A stretch of 11,728 nt of DNA, from assembly GCA_021737525.1 (NCBI GenBank), contig JAIPDU010000028.1:1-11728 (forward strand). The letters are read 5' to 3'. Position numbers and translations under genes: made by a program. This DNA is from Desulfohalobiaceae bacterium. GTDB taxonomy: Bacteria > Desulfobacterota > Desulfovibrionia > Desulfovibrionales > Desulfothermaceae. Below, one piece after another: positions 1 through 6,415 of this stretch. Every line of letters begins with the position of its first letter. Positions within the stretch are counted from its first letter, which is position 1. A model generated the notes under the pieces. It was not told the DNA's origin. It did not search any database and was given only the letters and a program-made list of their open reading frames with translations.

Positions 1-2147
1 GTCCGCACCTTCAGACCGATGGTCCGCTCGTCGATGTCGCTGCTGTACACCGGCTCCAGATGCTTGTTGTTCAGGGATTGGTAGCGCTTGACCCCGGAGT
101 TGTCCACTTGACCGTCCAGAGAGCTCCGGATCTCGATTTCCCCGGTCCAGTTAACCGACACGACCCCCGTCTCCAGAGCGGCCATGTGCATGCTGTGCAT
201 GCAGACCATCCTGCGATGATAGATCTTGGTCTCCCGGCCGGACCCGTCCCGAACATGAAGATTCCGGAAAAAGATCCCGTTCTTGAGATCCACTCCCGCG
301 CGGTAGGACACAAGCTCCATATCGTCCACGTGGAACCACTCCTCGCCGGGAAAGCGGAAGGTGAGCCCGAGCCAATTGGGCATGTTCACCAGGTCCTCGT
401 TCTCGATGACGCGTCCGCCCATGGGTGTTTGCAGACGATTGTATCCCCCCGCCAGGTAGGTTCCCGGATAGTGGATGACGTCAGCCCTCTCTTCCGGACC
501 AGCCCCCCTGGTGGCGAAGTACCCGTTGCCCAGGGTGCACAGGGCTTCCCGCAGGCCCTCCAGCCCGGGCTCATAATCCTGGAAGTCCAGGGACCAGGTC
601 CGCCAGTTGCGCAGGTAGGCCTGGAGCATGGAGAGAAAGGCGCGCACTTCACCGACGGAGCCCAATTGGTACTTGGCGAAGGTGGGCCGGGACTCGTTCC
701 CCACGACCAGGGTGATCCCCTTCTGCAAAAAGGCCCTGAAGGCATCCTCGTCCGTCACATCGTCCCCGATGTAGATGGGCACAACCCCGTACTGGTCCAG
801 CTCGAGCTCCCGCAGGAGCCATCGCACCGCTTCACCCTTGTCCCACTTGATATCCGGCCGCAGCTCGAAGACCTTCTTTCCCAGCCCCTTGCGCAGGCCG
901 CCGGCCCGCTCCAGGACCCGGTCCACACAAGCCTCCACTTCCGGCGCGCGCTCAGGGTCCACATTTCGGTAGTGCACCGCTATGGAAAACTTCTTCCGCT
1001 CCACCTGGGATCCCTCGATCTTCTCCAGCTCCCGGCGCAGATCGGACTCGGCCTGATCCAGGGCGGGCAGGCTTTCCCCGGCCTCCTCCACCTCCATGCG
1101 GACTCCTCCGGGCCCCTCGATCTCAAAGCCGTGGCTGCCGGCGAAATAGAGTCCCTTCACATCCACGAGCTTTCTGGCATCCGCCAGGCCGCGGCCGCTG
1201 ATGACGGCAACAACGCATTTTTCGGTCAGATAGCTCAGGATGCTGTGCATGTCCGAAGAGAGTGTCGCATCTTCCGGGCGGGAGACAATGGGAGTCAATG
1301 TCCCGTCGTAGTCCAGGAAGAGCGCCACCCGCTTGTCCTCGATACGCTGCCTGATCTCCTCGAAAAAGATCAGGCCGTGGGGCAGGCGCTGCAGATCGTC
1401 CCTGAGGTCGATCTCCCCCAGATCCTGGACCACTCGATGGGCGCCCGCCTGCCGGAGCTGCTCCGCAACCCCGGTGCGATCCACGCCGATGACGAGCCCG
1501 AATGCGCCCTTGTCTCCGGCCCGGACACCCGAGATCGCGTCCTCGAACAAAACGCTTCTGGAAGGGTCCACATCCAGCAGGCGGGCGGCTTCCCAGAAGG
1601 CGTCCGGTTCGGGCTTGCCCTTGAGGTCGTTGTGCTCGATGTCGATCCCGTCCACCCGGATATCAAAGAGATGCGCGATATTGGCCGCATCGAGCACGGT
1701 CTGGCAATTCTTGCTCGAGGAAACCACCGCTATCCGGAAGCTGCGGCTTCGCAGCTGGTGGATCAGGTCCACGCTTGTCTCATAGACGTCCACGCCCTTC
1801 TCTTGGATGCTCTTGTTAAAGATCTCGTTCTTGCGGTTGCCCAGGCCGCAGATGGTCGCCTCCTGTGGCGGGTCGTCCACATTGCCCATGGGCAGGGAAA
1901 TCCCCCTGGATTCGAGGAAGGACTTCACTCCCTGATAGCGGGGCAGGCCATCCACATAGTCGCGATAATCGGTCTCGATGGAGAAGGGAGTGAAGCCGCT
2001 GTCGGTGCTTTGCTCCCGCAGAAAGGCGTCGAAGAGCTCCTTCCATGCCTCGGCGTGGAGTCTGGCGGTCGTGGTCACCACTCCGTCCAGGTCGAAGATG
2101 CAGGCCTGATACTCCGATCTGGAGATCCCGAATTCTTCCTTGGCCAT
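1..2147 (-). CDS. otsB: Trifunctional HAD beta-phosphoglucomutase / trehalose-6-phosphate phosphatase / GH65 protein (C-terminus off window)
   Basis: 715 codons are visible, starting at an ATG (2145-2147) preceded on the minus strand by AAGGAG at 7 nt. Three modules follow in order. Residues ~13-250 form a beta-phosphoglucomutase-type HAD domain: FDLDGVV (D19, D21), VDGLPRYQGV cap signature, VSSSK (143-146), GKPEPD (177-182) and E202-D203. Residues ~270-500 form a trehalose-6-phosphate phosphatase: LDYDGT (D279, D281), SGR (317-319), GSHG, and GDDVTDED (461-468). From ~residue 513 the GH65 N-terminal region begins, with LGNGYFATRGA at 539-549; the GH65 catalytic part lies beyond the left edge. 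The same order is known for mycobacterial OtsB1 (about 1,300 aa). All HAD catalytic residues expected for both phosphatase-fold domains are present. Expected activities are trehalose-6-phosphate to trehalose, and beta-glucose-1-phosphate to glucose-6-phosphate; GH65 may be a disaccharide phosphorylase. No otsA is visible. The product appears cytosolic, with no signal peptide. Confidence 0.93.
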   Translation of the reverse strand, partial: MAKEEFGISRSEYQACIFDLDGVVTTTARLHAEAWKELFDAFLREQSTDSGFTPFSIETDYRDYVDGLPRYQGVKSFLESRGISLPMGNVDDPPQEATICGLGNRKNEIFNKSIQEKGVDVYETSVDLIHQLRSRSFRIAVVSSSKNCQTVLDAANIAHLFDIRVDGIDIEHNDLKGKPEPDAFWEAARLLDVDPSRSVLFEDAISGVRAGDKGAFGLVIGVDRTGVAEQLRQAGAHRVVQDLGEIDLRDDLQRLPHGLIFFEEIRQRIEDKRVALFLDYDGTLTPIVSRPEDATLSSDMHSILSYLTEKCVVAVISGRGLADARKLVDVKGLYFAGSHGFEIEGPGGVRMEVEEAGESLPALDQAESDLRRELEKIEGSQVERKKFSIAVHYRNVDPERAPEVEACVDRVLERAGGLRKGLGKKVFELRPDIKWDKGEAVRWLLRELELDQYGVVPIYIGDDVTDEDAFRAFLQKGITLVVGNESRPTFAKYQLGSVGEVRAFLSMLQAYLRNWRTWSLDFQDYEPGLEGLREALCTLGNGYFATRGAGPEERADVIHYPGTYLAGGYNRLQTPMGGRVIENEDLVNMPNWLGLTFRFPGEEWFHVDDMELVSYRAGVDLKNGIFFRNLHVRDGSGRETKIYHRRMVCMHSMHMAALETGVVSVNWTGEIEIRSSLDGQVDNSGVKRYQSLNNKHLEPVYSSDIDERTIGLKVR

Positions 2148-2302
2148 TGTCGCGCTCCTTGTTCTGGTCTCCGGCAGACCCCCTACCGTGGCATTCCCCG
2201 TCCAAGGGAACCCGGGGGGGCCAGCTCCCCGATCCCTCGTCCCAAGCAGACCGTCACCGGGGTGCCCTGATCCAGATTCATCCGAAAAGAAGCACCTTCT
2301 GC

Positions 2303-2320
2303 ACCGGAAACGATTTCGGT
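2303..2320. promoter_or_regulatory. Candidate LacI-family-type operator upstream of the trehalose gene
   Basis: The 18-bp dyad ACCGGAAACGATTTCGGT is centred on a CG step; 7 of its 9 symmetric pairs, counting the central one, are complementary. A short dyad with a central CG and flanking AAA/TTT is the usual form of LacI/GalR-family operators, which commonly control sugar genes. It sits immediately downstream of the proposed -10 (2324-2329, minus strand), so a bound repressor would overlap the transcription start. No regulator gene is visible in the window. The role is inference from shape and position; chance or an RNA hairpin are alternatives. Confidence 0.33.
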
Positions 2321-2323
2321 TTC

Positions 2324-2351
2324 ATTCTAGCAAAATATTGGTTTTTTAAAA
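2324..2351 (-). promoter_or_regulatory. Weak candidate promoter for the trehalose gene
   Basis: On the minus strand TAGAAT (2329-2324) fits a -10 box, with a poor -35 (TTTTAA at 2351-2346) and a 16-base spacer. The local AT-rich composition stands out in an otherwise GC-rich leader. The start point would be near 2317, giving a leader of about 170 nt. The -35 is far from consensus, so the call rests mainly on the -10 and the composition. Confidence 0.25.
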
Positions 2352-2385
2352 CCCGGGGAAAAAGAAGGAATTGCCGTGGCGGGAA

Positions 2386-2469
2386 GCGGTATTCGGCAGC
2401 CGGTAGCCGGTGATCGGTGATCGGAGGTCGGAGGTCGGAGGTCGGAGGTCGGAGATCGGTGTTCGGATC
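2386..2469. repeat. Heptamer tandem array 1 (consensus TCGGAGG), 12 units
   Basis: Twelve consecutive 7-base units are in perfect register. CGG is invariant at unit positions 2-4, position 1 is mostly T or C, and positions 5-7 vary. The middle four units (2421-2448) are identical TCGGAGG, while outer units drift (GCGGTAT, TCGGCAG, CCGGTAG, CCGGTGA, TCGGTGA on the left; TCGGAGA, TCGGTGT, TCGGATC on the right). This is the pattern of a minisatellite that expands in the centre and decays at the edges. A length of 7 is not a multiple of 3, and no supported gene crosses it. Confidence 0.95.
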
Positions 2470-2539
2470 CCAGAGGACGGATGTCGGGACGATAGCCGTC
2501 AGCGGATCCTTCAAGCTCCTGTTTTCGTCCCTGGATCCG

Positions 2540-2616
2540 GAACCGGGACCCCGCACGGAAACCCCGGAACGGGGAACGAAGAACCCAGAACGGGGAACGG
2601 AGAACGGGGAACATCA
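2540..2616. repeat. Heptamer tandem array 2 (consensus AACGGGG), about 11 units
   Basis: A second 7-base-period array has a different core: AACGGGG at 2568-2574, 2589-2595 and 2603-2609, with AACGAAG, AACCCAG and AACGGAG interspersed, and more diverged units on the left (GAACCGG, GACCCCG, CACGGAA, ACCCCGG). The last unit, AACATCA (2610-2616), contains the complement of the TGA stop codon of the EamA transporter, so the array abuts or has invaded the end of that gene. Confidence 0.88.
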
Positions 2617-3498
2617 AGCCCTGGCCCGGGGCACGGTCTCCAGGAAGCTCGCCGCTACAACGAGAATGGCTCCGCCCAGCCCCATGAGCCCGCCGAAGGG
2701 CTCCTGGGCGAAAAGGGCCGCGGAAACGGAACCCACGATCACTTCGCTCATGAGCAGGATACCGATGCGTGGCGGCTCCAGCTTCTGCGCCGCCCACATG
2801 AATCCGGTCAGGGAGGCGGCCCACCAGATCCCGCCCAGCAGGATCATCCAGAAGAGCCCCTCGGCCAGGGTGTCCGCACCAGTCCAATGCACCGGACCCC
2901 AATCCAGCACGAGGGCGAGGACCAGAGCGGCTGCCGCGCCTCCGGCGCAGAAACAGAAATTGCTTTCCGGAGCTCCGCCGTTGCCGTGCTCGTAGATGCC
3001 TGTGGAGGCAACTGCCCACAGGATGCCCGAGGCGAGCCCGAGAGCGTCGCCCAGCGTGCGGGGCAGGGGAATGCTTCCGTGGCTGCCGTGCAGGACCAAG
3101 CCAATGCCTAGCAGACCAAAGACGATGGCCGCGTAGCGCCATCGGGACACCGGACGGCGCAGCCAGAAGCGCTGGATCAATGTGCTCCAGATCGGGGTGA
3201 GATAGAACAGGAGGATCACCACCGCTACTTGGCCGTAAAGCAGTCCGTCGGAATACAGGACAAAGGAGGTCCCGCCCAGGGCCAGGCTCAAGATCCCACG
3301 GATCCCGGTCCGCTTGAGCCGATCCCGTCCCACCCAGCCCCAGGGGAGCAGGATGAGGGTTGCGATGACAACGGCGCCAAAGGTAATCCAGGATCCGGCT
3401 TGGACCACCTCCTGAACTCGTCGAAGCGGGGCCCAGTAGAGTCCCCACATGGCCCCGGCAAGAACAACAAGCGCTCCAGGTCCCAGTCTCTTCCGCAT
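2614..3498 (-). CDS. EamA/DMT-superfamily transporter
   Basis: The 294-aa protein is almost entirely hydrophobic segments, consistent with the ten-helix drug/metabolite transporter fold and its usual length of about 290-300 aa. Visible features are an N-terminal helix with AGAMWGLYWAP (14-24), a first-repeat end rich in FYLTPIWSTL (98-107), a second repeat starting near DALGLASGILWAVAST (151-166), and a C-terminal repeat containing LLMSEVIVGSVSAALFAQEP (248-267). That last motif resembles the conserved EamA stretch preceding the final helix. It probably exports a small metabolite across the inner membrane; the substrate cannot be told. The start at 3498 is chosen for GGAGGGG ten nt upstream. 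An upstream extension to 3645 would add 49 mostly charged residues and is less likely. It is transcribed toward the heptamer arrays and away from the 76-aa gene. Confidence 0.88.
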   Translation of the reverse strand: MRKRLGPGALVVLAGAMWGLYWAPLRRVQEVVQAGSWITFGAVVIATLILLPWGWVGRDRLKRTGIRGILSLALGGTSFVLYSDGLLYGQVAVVILLFYLTPIWSTLIQRFWLRRPVSRWRYAAIVFGLLGIGLVLHGSHGSIPLPRTLGDALGLASGILWAVASTGIYEHGNGGAPESNFCFCAGGAAAALVLALVLDWGPVHWTGADTLAEGLFWMILLGGIWWAASLTGFMWAAQKLEPPRIGILLMSEVIVGSVSAALFAQEPFGGLMGLGGAILVVAASFLETVPRARA

Positions 3499-3834
3499 AG
3501 CGCAGGCGCCCCTCCAGGATCTTCCGCGAGCTGCGAGATGAACTCCCTTCCCAGGTCTTGGTAGCGGCCGGTCGAGCCGGCGCTCTGGCAAACTGAACAA
3601 CCGCCGCTGCCGGATCAGCCTACCCGGCTTGTCCGGTGCTGGCAAATCGGACTCAACCGGGACACCAGTCCCGGCTTGCGAGCCTCTTGCCCTCGGGCCG
3701 GGCCTTTGTCATACAGGGAAAAGGCAACGTGTTCGCTGCCACGCATCCCCGGCGGGCCTCAAAGCCTCTCACCCGATCCCGCGGGGGGTGGACGCGAAGG
3801 AACAAACGAGCCACGGCATCGTTAGGAGGGAGCT
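3499..3834. other. Divergent intergenic region with GC-rich structured leader
   Basis: This 336-base spacer separates the divergent EamA gene (minus) and the 76-aa gene (plus), so it should hold both promoters, though I see no convincing -35/-10 pair. It is dense in short inverted repeats, most clearly at 3657-3674, 3670-3702 and 3723-3740, with another at 3770-3790. CCCGGCTTG occurs twice as a direct repeat (3623-3631 and 3670-3678). I could not match it to a riboswitch class I know. Confidence 0.55.
3657..3702 (+). promoter_or_regulatory. Pair of mutually exclusive hairpins in the leader of the 76-aa gene
   Basis: A perfect 7-bp hairpin is seen: CCGGGAC (3657-3663), loop ACCA, GTCCCGG (3668-3674). 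Its 3' arm overlaps CCCGGC (3670-3675), which can instead pair with GCCGGG (3697-3702), stacked on CGAG/CTCG (3679-3682 with 3692-3695). The two folds cannot coexist. The second is followed by CCTTTG, too short a T-run for a strong terminator. The geometry resembles an attenuator or switch; that it regulates anything is inference. Confidence 0.35.
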
Positions 3835-4065
3835 ATGCGACGACTCCTGCGCAATACCGCCTTTCGGATCGCGCGCCGCGACCTTTTGCGCTTCATGGAG
3901 GACCACCAGGAGGACCTGCTGGCCATTTTCCGGGAGGAAATGCACAAGCTGGACAACCGGGTGGAGGAAGAGAAGGCCTTCATCGATATCCACATGGTGC
4001 CCTTGGGAGAGGAGATCCTGCATGCTGTGCTCAACACCTTGAAGCGTTTCCTGAGGGAATGCTGA
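3835..4065 (+). CDS. Unrecognised 76-aa protein
   Basis: The ATG is preceded by a near-perfect AGGAGGG with a 4-nt gap, the main reason to believe this short frame. The protein is predicted to be almost wholly helical: a very basic N-terminus (five Arg in the first 15 residues), an acidic middle (EDHQEDLLAIFREEM, 22-36, and NRVEEEKAF, 41-49), and a hydrophobic-amphipathic C-terminal helix (EEILHAVLNTLKRFL, 59-73) ending in Cys. There is no signal peptide or membrane span. Helices with regular Leu/Ile spacing suggest an oligomeric or partner-binding small protein. I do not recognise the family and assign no function. It faces mgtE convergently and has a long structured leader (3657-3790). The GC content matches its neighbours. 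Confidence 0.72.
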   Translation: MRRLLRNTAFRIARRDLLRFMEDHQEDLLAIFREEMHKLDNRVEEEKAFIDIHMVPLGEEILHAVLNTLKRFLREC

Positions 4066-4066
4066 A

Positions 4067-4088
4067 TCCGGAGTCGAACGCCTCCGGA
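4067..4088. terminator. Candidate hairpin after the 76-aa gene
   Basis: TCCGGAG (4067-4073) and CTCCGGA (4082-4088) form a perfect 7-bp inverted repeat with an 8-nt loop, starting one base after the TGA stop. No T-run follows on the plus strand, so it may be a transcript-end or stabilising hairpin rather than an intrinsic terminator. It lies between convergent genes (76-aa and mgtE). Confidence 0.3.
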
Positions 4089-4182
4089 CGGGTTGCTCGA
4101 GGAACGAGGCAGCACACAATAGAACATTGCGCCCATCACCCCGCCCGGCGCCGGGATTGTCCGAGCCAATGGCCTGCTTGGC

Positions 4183-5520
4183 CTATCCGCCCAAAAGGAC
4201 CAGGCCGGCCAGGCTCAATAGGCTCAAGAAGCCCACGCTGTCCGTGATCGTGGTAAGAAAGATGGTGGAGGCCTGGGCCGGATCGCGGCCCAGCTCATGC
4301 AGGACTAGGGGAATGGAGGCCCCGGCGGTGCAGCCCACGAACATGTCCATCCACATGGCCGTGCCTACCACGCCGGACAGGAGCAGATTCTGGGTCAGGA
4401 CCCAGACCACGCAGAAGATGGTGCCTCCGAGCATGATCCCGTTGATGAAGCCGATCCTGGCTTCCCGGAGCACGCCCAGCCAGAATTTCTTGCGCTCGAA
4501 TTTCTCCACCGCCATCTGACGGATCATGACCGCCAGGGCCTGCTGTCCGGAATTGCCCGCCATATTGGCCACAACCGGCATGAGCACCGCGAGCAGGGTA
4601 ATCTTGGCGATGTTGTCCTCGAACAAGTGCACCACATAGGCGGCCACTGCGGAGTTGACCATGTTGAGCAGGAGCCAGGGGACCCGCTTCTTGACCGAGT
4701 AGAGCCAGGGCGATTCGGTGGTCTCGTCCATGCCCGCGCCGACCATGGACTGCATGTCCTCGCTGGCCTCCTCGTGGATGATGTTGATCACGTCGTCCAC
4801 GGTCACCACGCCCAGGAACTTTCCTTCGTCGTCAACCACCGGCAGGGCCAGGAAATTGTAGTTGGAGATCAGCTTGGCCACCTCCTCCTGGTCCGTCTCG
4901 TGGTGGACCGCTATCAGCCTCTGGGACTGGATCAGGTCTTCCAGATGCATGGTATGGGGCGCGATCATCAGCTCCCGCAGGGATACCACCCCCATCAGAC
5001 GGCTCTCGTCGTCTACCACATAGGCGTAATAGGGGATCTCCTTGTCCTCCACCTGCTCCCGGATAAGGGCGATGGCCTGGTCCGAGTCCAGATCCTGGTG
5101 CAGGACCAGGGCGTCGGTATTCATCACCCCGCCCGCGGTATCGGGGTCGTAGGTCAGAAGCTCCCGCAGCTCGACGCGATCCCTGGGCGGGATCCTGGCC
5201 AGGATGCTCCGGCGATGCTCCTCCTCCAGGCCGGCCAGGATATCCGTGGCGTCGTCCGGGGCCATATTGGCGATGACCCGGGAGGCCATGCCCAGATTCA
5301 ATCGCTGGAAGAGCTCAATACGCTCGTGATGGCCCATCTCCGCTATGGAGGAGGCCGCGTCCCTGACCGGGAGCCGCTTGATGAACTTGATCTGCTCCTC
5401 GAGCTCCAGGGACTCCAGATGATCCGCGGTATCCGCGGGATGAGCGAGCTCCGAGGCGTCTTGTTCCGGCAACTCCCTGTCGATTCGCTCTTCCCCGGTG
5501 GGCTGTCCTGTTTCGGGCAT
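4183..5520 (-). CDS. mgtE: Magnesium transporter MgtE
   Basis: The 445-aa protein has the full MgtE layout. It begins with a cytosolic N domain (~25-130) ending in LLTYDPDTAGGVMNTD (121-136). Two CBS domains follow (~137-255; repeats around AYVVDDESRLMGVVSLREL and ALPVVDDEGKFLGVVTVDDV). A membrane domain (~280-445) has about five spans; the pore signature MPVVANMAGNSGQQ lies at 314-327 and TDSVGF at 426-431, whose Asp (D427) corresponds to the Mg2+-site Asp of the family. It is a homodimeric inner-membrane Mg2+ channel, gated by Mg2+ binding to the N and CBS domains. The ATG at 5520 is preferred over an upstream in-frame TTG at 5571, although its ribosome site (CGGA) is weak. It lies 84 nt after the hydrolase stop on the same strand and is probably in the lpd transcript. 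No Mg2+ riboswitch is seen upstream. Confidence 0.95.
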   Translation of the reverse strand: MPETGQPTGEERIDRELPEQDASELAHPADTADHLESLELEEQIKFIKRLPVRDAASSIAEMGHHERIELFQRLNLGMASRVIANMAPDDATDILAGLEEEHRRSILARIPPRDRVELRELLTYDPDTAGGVMNTDALVLHQDLDSDQAIALIREQVEDKEIPYYAYVVDDESRLMGVVSLRELMIAPHTMHLEDLIQSQRLIAVHHETDQEEVAKLISNYNFLALPVVDDEGKFLGVVTVDDVINIIHEEASEDMQSMVGAGMDETTESPWLYSVKKRVPWLLLNMVNSAVAAYVVHLFEDNIAKITLLAVLMPVVANMAGNSGQQALAVMIRQMAVEKFERKKFWLGVLREARIGFINGIMLGGTIFCVVWVLTQNLLLSGVVGTAMWMDMFVGCTAGASIPLVLHELGRDPAQASTIFLTTITDSVGFLSLLSLAGLVLLGG

Positions 5521-5604
5521 CGCCAGATTCCGTGTTTCGTGGTTCAAGCGGGACCCGCCCCCGCTAAACAACGGCGCGCCGCTTTCCTATTGTCCAGATA
5601 TGCC

Positions 5605-6399
5605 TTATCCGAAAAATTCCCGCAAACAAGCCGCAAAGTCTCTGGGAGCCTCCGCGGGCAGGGTATGTCCCGCTCCTGGAAAACGTCTCGCCTCGCCCCG
5701 GCAGCTCCGGGCCAGCTTCTCGGCCTGCCCGGACCCGAGCAGCGGATCGTCCTCGCCGTAGAGGATCAGGGCAGGGCACCGGATCGCTTCCGCCTGGATG
5801 CGGGGATCCGGATACCGGAGTAAAGCCTGCATGTGAGTGAGCAGGGCAGCGGGATCGTTCCTTTGGACCAGGGAGGCTTCAATCTGTCCCAGAATGCTTT
5901 CATGACCCTTCAGGAAGGGCTCTCCGAAAACAAGAGGCAGTGCTTCACGCGCCCAGGCGGTCAATCCACGGTTCTGCAACGTCCCTATCCAGGAGGAAAG
6001 GATCAGCCTCACCCTGGGTCCGTATTCCGCTCCCAGACCGGAAACGGCAACGGAGCGAACCAGGTCGGGACGCTCTCCGGCCAGGGTCAGGGCAACATGC
6101 CCCCCGTGACTGACTCCCGCCAGATTGGCCTGGGATATGCCCAGATATTCCAACAGCTCAGCGGCATCCAGGCAATGTCCTGCAAGTGAGGGTTGCTCCC
6201 GACCCGTATCCGTCCGTCCCTGCCCCCTGCCGTCGAAGAGCAGGACCGAGGCATCCTTGGCCATGAGCTTCCGGATGTGCTGCCAGTTCGCAGCACACTG
6301 GGCCGTGCCGTTGAAGAACACCACCACCGGCAGGTTCGGGCCGGCTGGATACCACTCGTAGTACAGGCCCGCTCCGTCCAGTGTCCTGTATCCGGGCAT
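5605..6399 (-). CDS. Alpha/beta-hydrolase fold enzyme
   Basis: The 264-aa single-domain protein has the alpha/beta-hydrolase hallmarks: a likely oxyanion-region FNGTAQ (29-34), LFDGRGQGRTD (54-64), a nucleophile elbow GVSHGG with S97, an acid in LILYGEDDPL (probably D217), and a C-terminal GAGHTL with H245. The catalytic triad is therefore complete. The sequence resembles the broad MhpC/BioH-like ester or C-C hydrolase group; the substrate cannot be inferred. The start at 6399 is chosen because GGGAGGAGG lies directly upstream, just after the lpd stop (6416-6418). An earlier in-frame start at 6444 would overlap lpd by 29 nt. The 16-nt gap to lpd and 84-nt gap to mgtE suggest one transcript. 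It has no signal peptide, so is cytosolic. Confidence 0.88.
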   Translation of the reverse strand: MPGYRTLDGAGLYYEWYPAGPNLPVVVFFNGTAQCAANWQHIRKLMAKDASVLLFDGRGQGRTDTGREQPSLAGHCLDAAELLEYLGISQANLAGVSHGGHVALTLAGERPDLVRSVAVSGLGAEYGPRVRLILSSWIGTLQNRGLTAWAREALPLVFGEPFLKGHESILGQIEASLVQRNDPAALLTHMQALLRYPDPRIQAEAIRCPALILYGEDDPLLGSGQAEKLARSCRGEARRFPGAGHTLPAEAPRDFAACLREFFG

Positions 6400-6415
6400 G
6401 CCTCCTCCCGCTTTG

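Larger units (their letters stand above)
2148..2613. other. Intergenic region: leader of the trehalose gene plus two heptamer arrays
   Basis: This 466-base gap lies between the minus-strand start of the trehalose protein and the minus-strand stop of the EamA transporter. Nearest the trehalose gene is a GC-rich leader of about 150 bases. Next come a short AT-rich stretch around 2321-2350 with a weak promoter and a dyad, then two separate 7-bp tandem arrays (2386-2469 and 2540-2616) about 70 bases apart. I see no convincing protein-coding gene; open frames crossing the arrays have no ribosome site and owe their openness to the repeat. Confidence 0.7.

Noticed and set aside
60..2270. 736-codon open frame on the plus strand opposite the trehalose protein
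   Set aside because: Its translation shows no recognisable motifs, whereas the minus strand carries clear HAD, OtsB and GH65 motifs over the same bases. It is an antisense shadow of GC-rich codon use.
4144..4155. CCCGGCGCCGGG palindrome as an intrinsic terminator between the 76-aa gene and mgtE
   Set aside because: No T-run on either side, and a short palindrome of this kind is expected in GC-rich DNA.
4627..5823. 398-codon plus-strand frame opposite mgtE and the hydrolase
   Set aside because: It spans two well-supported minus-strand genes and has no motifs.
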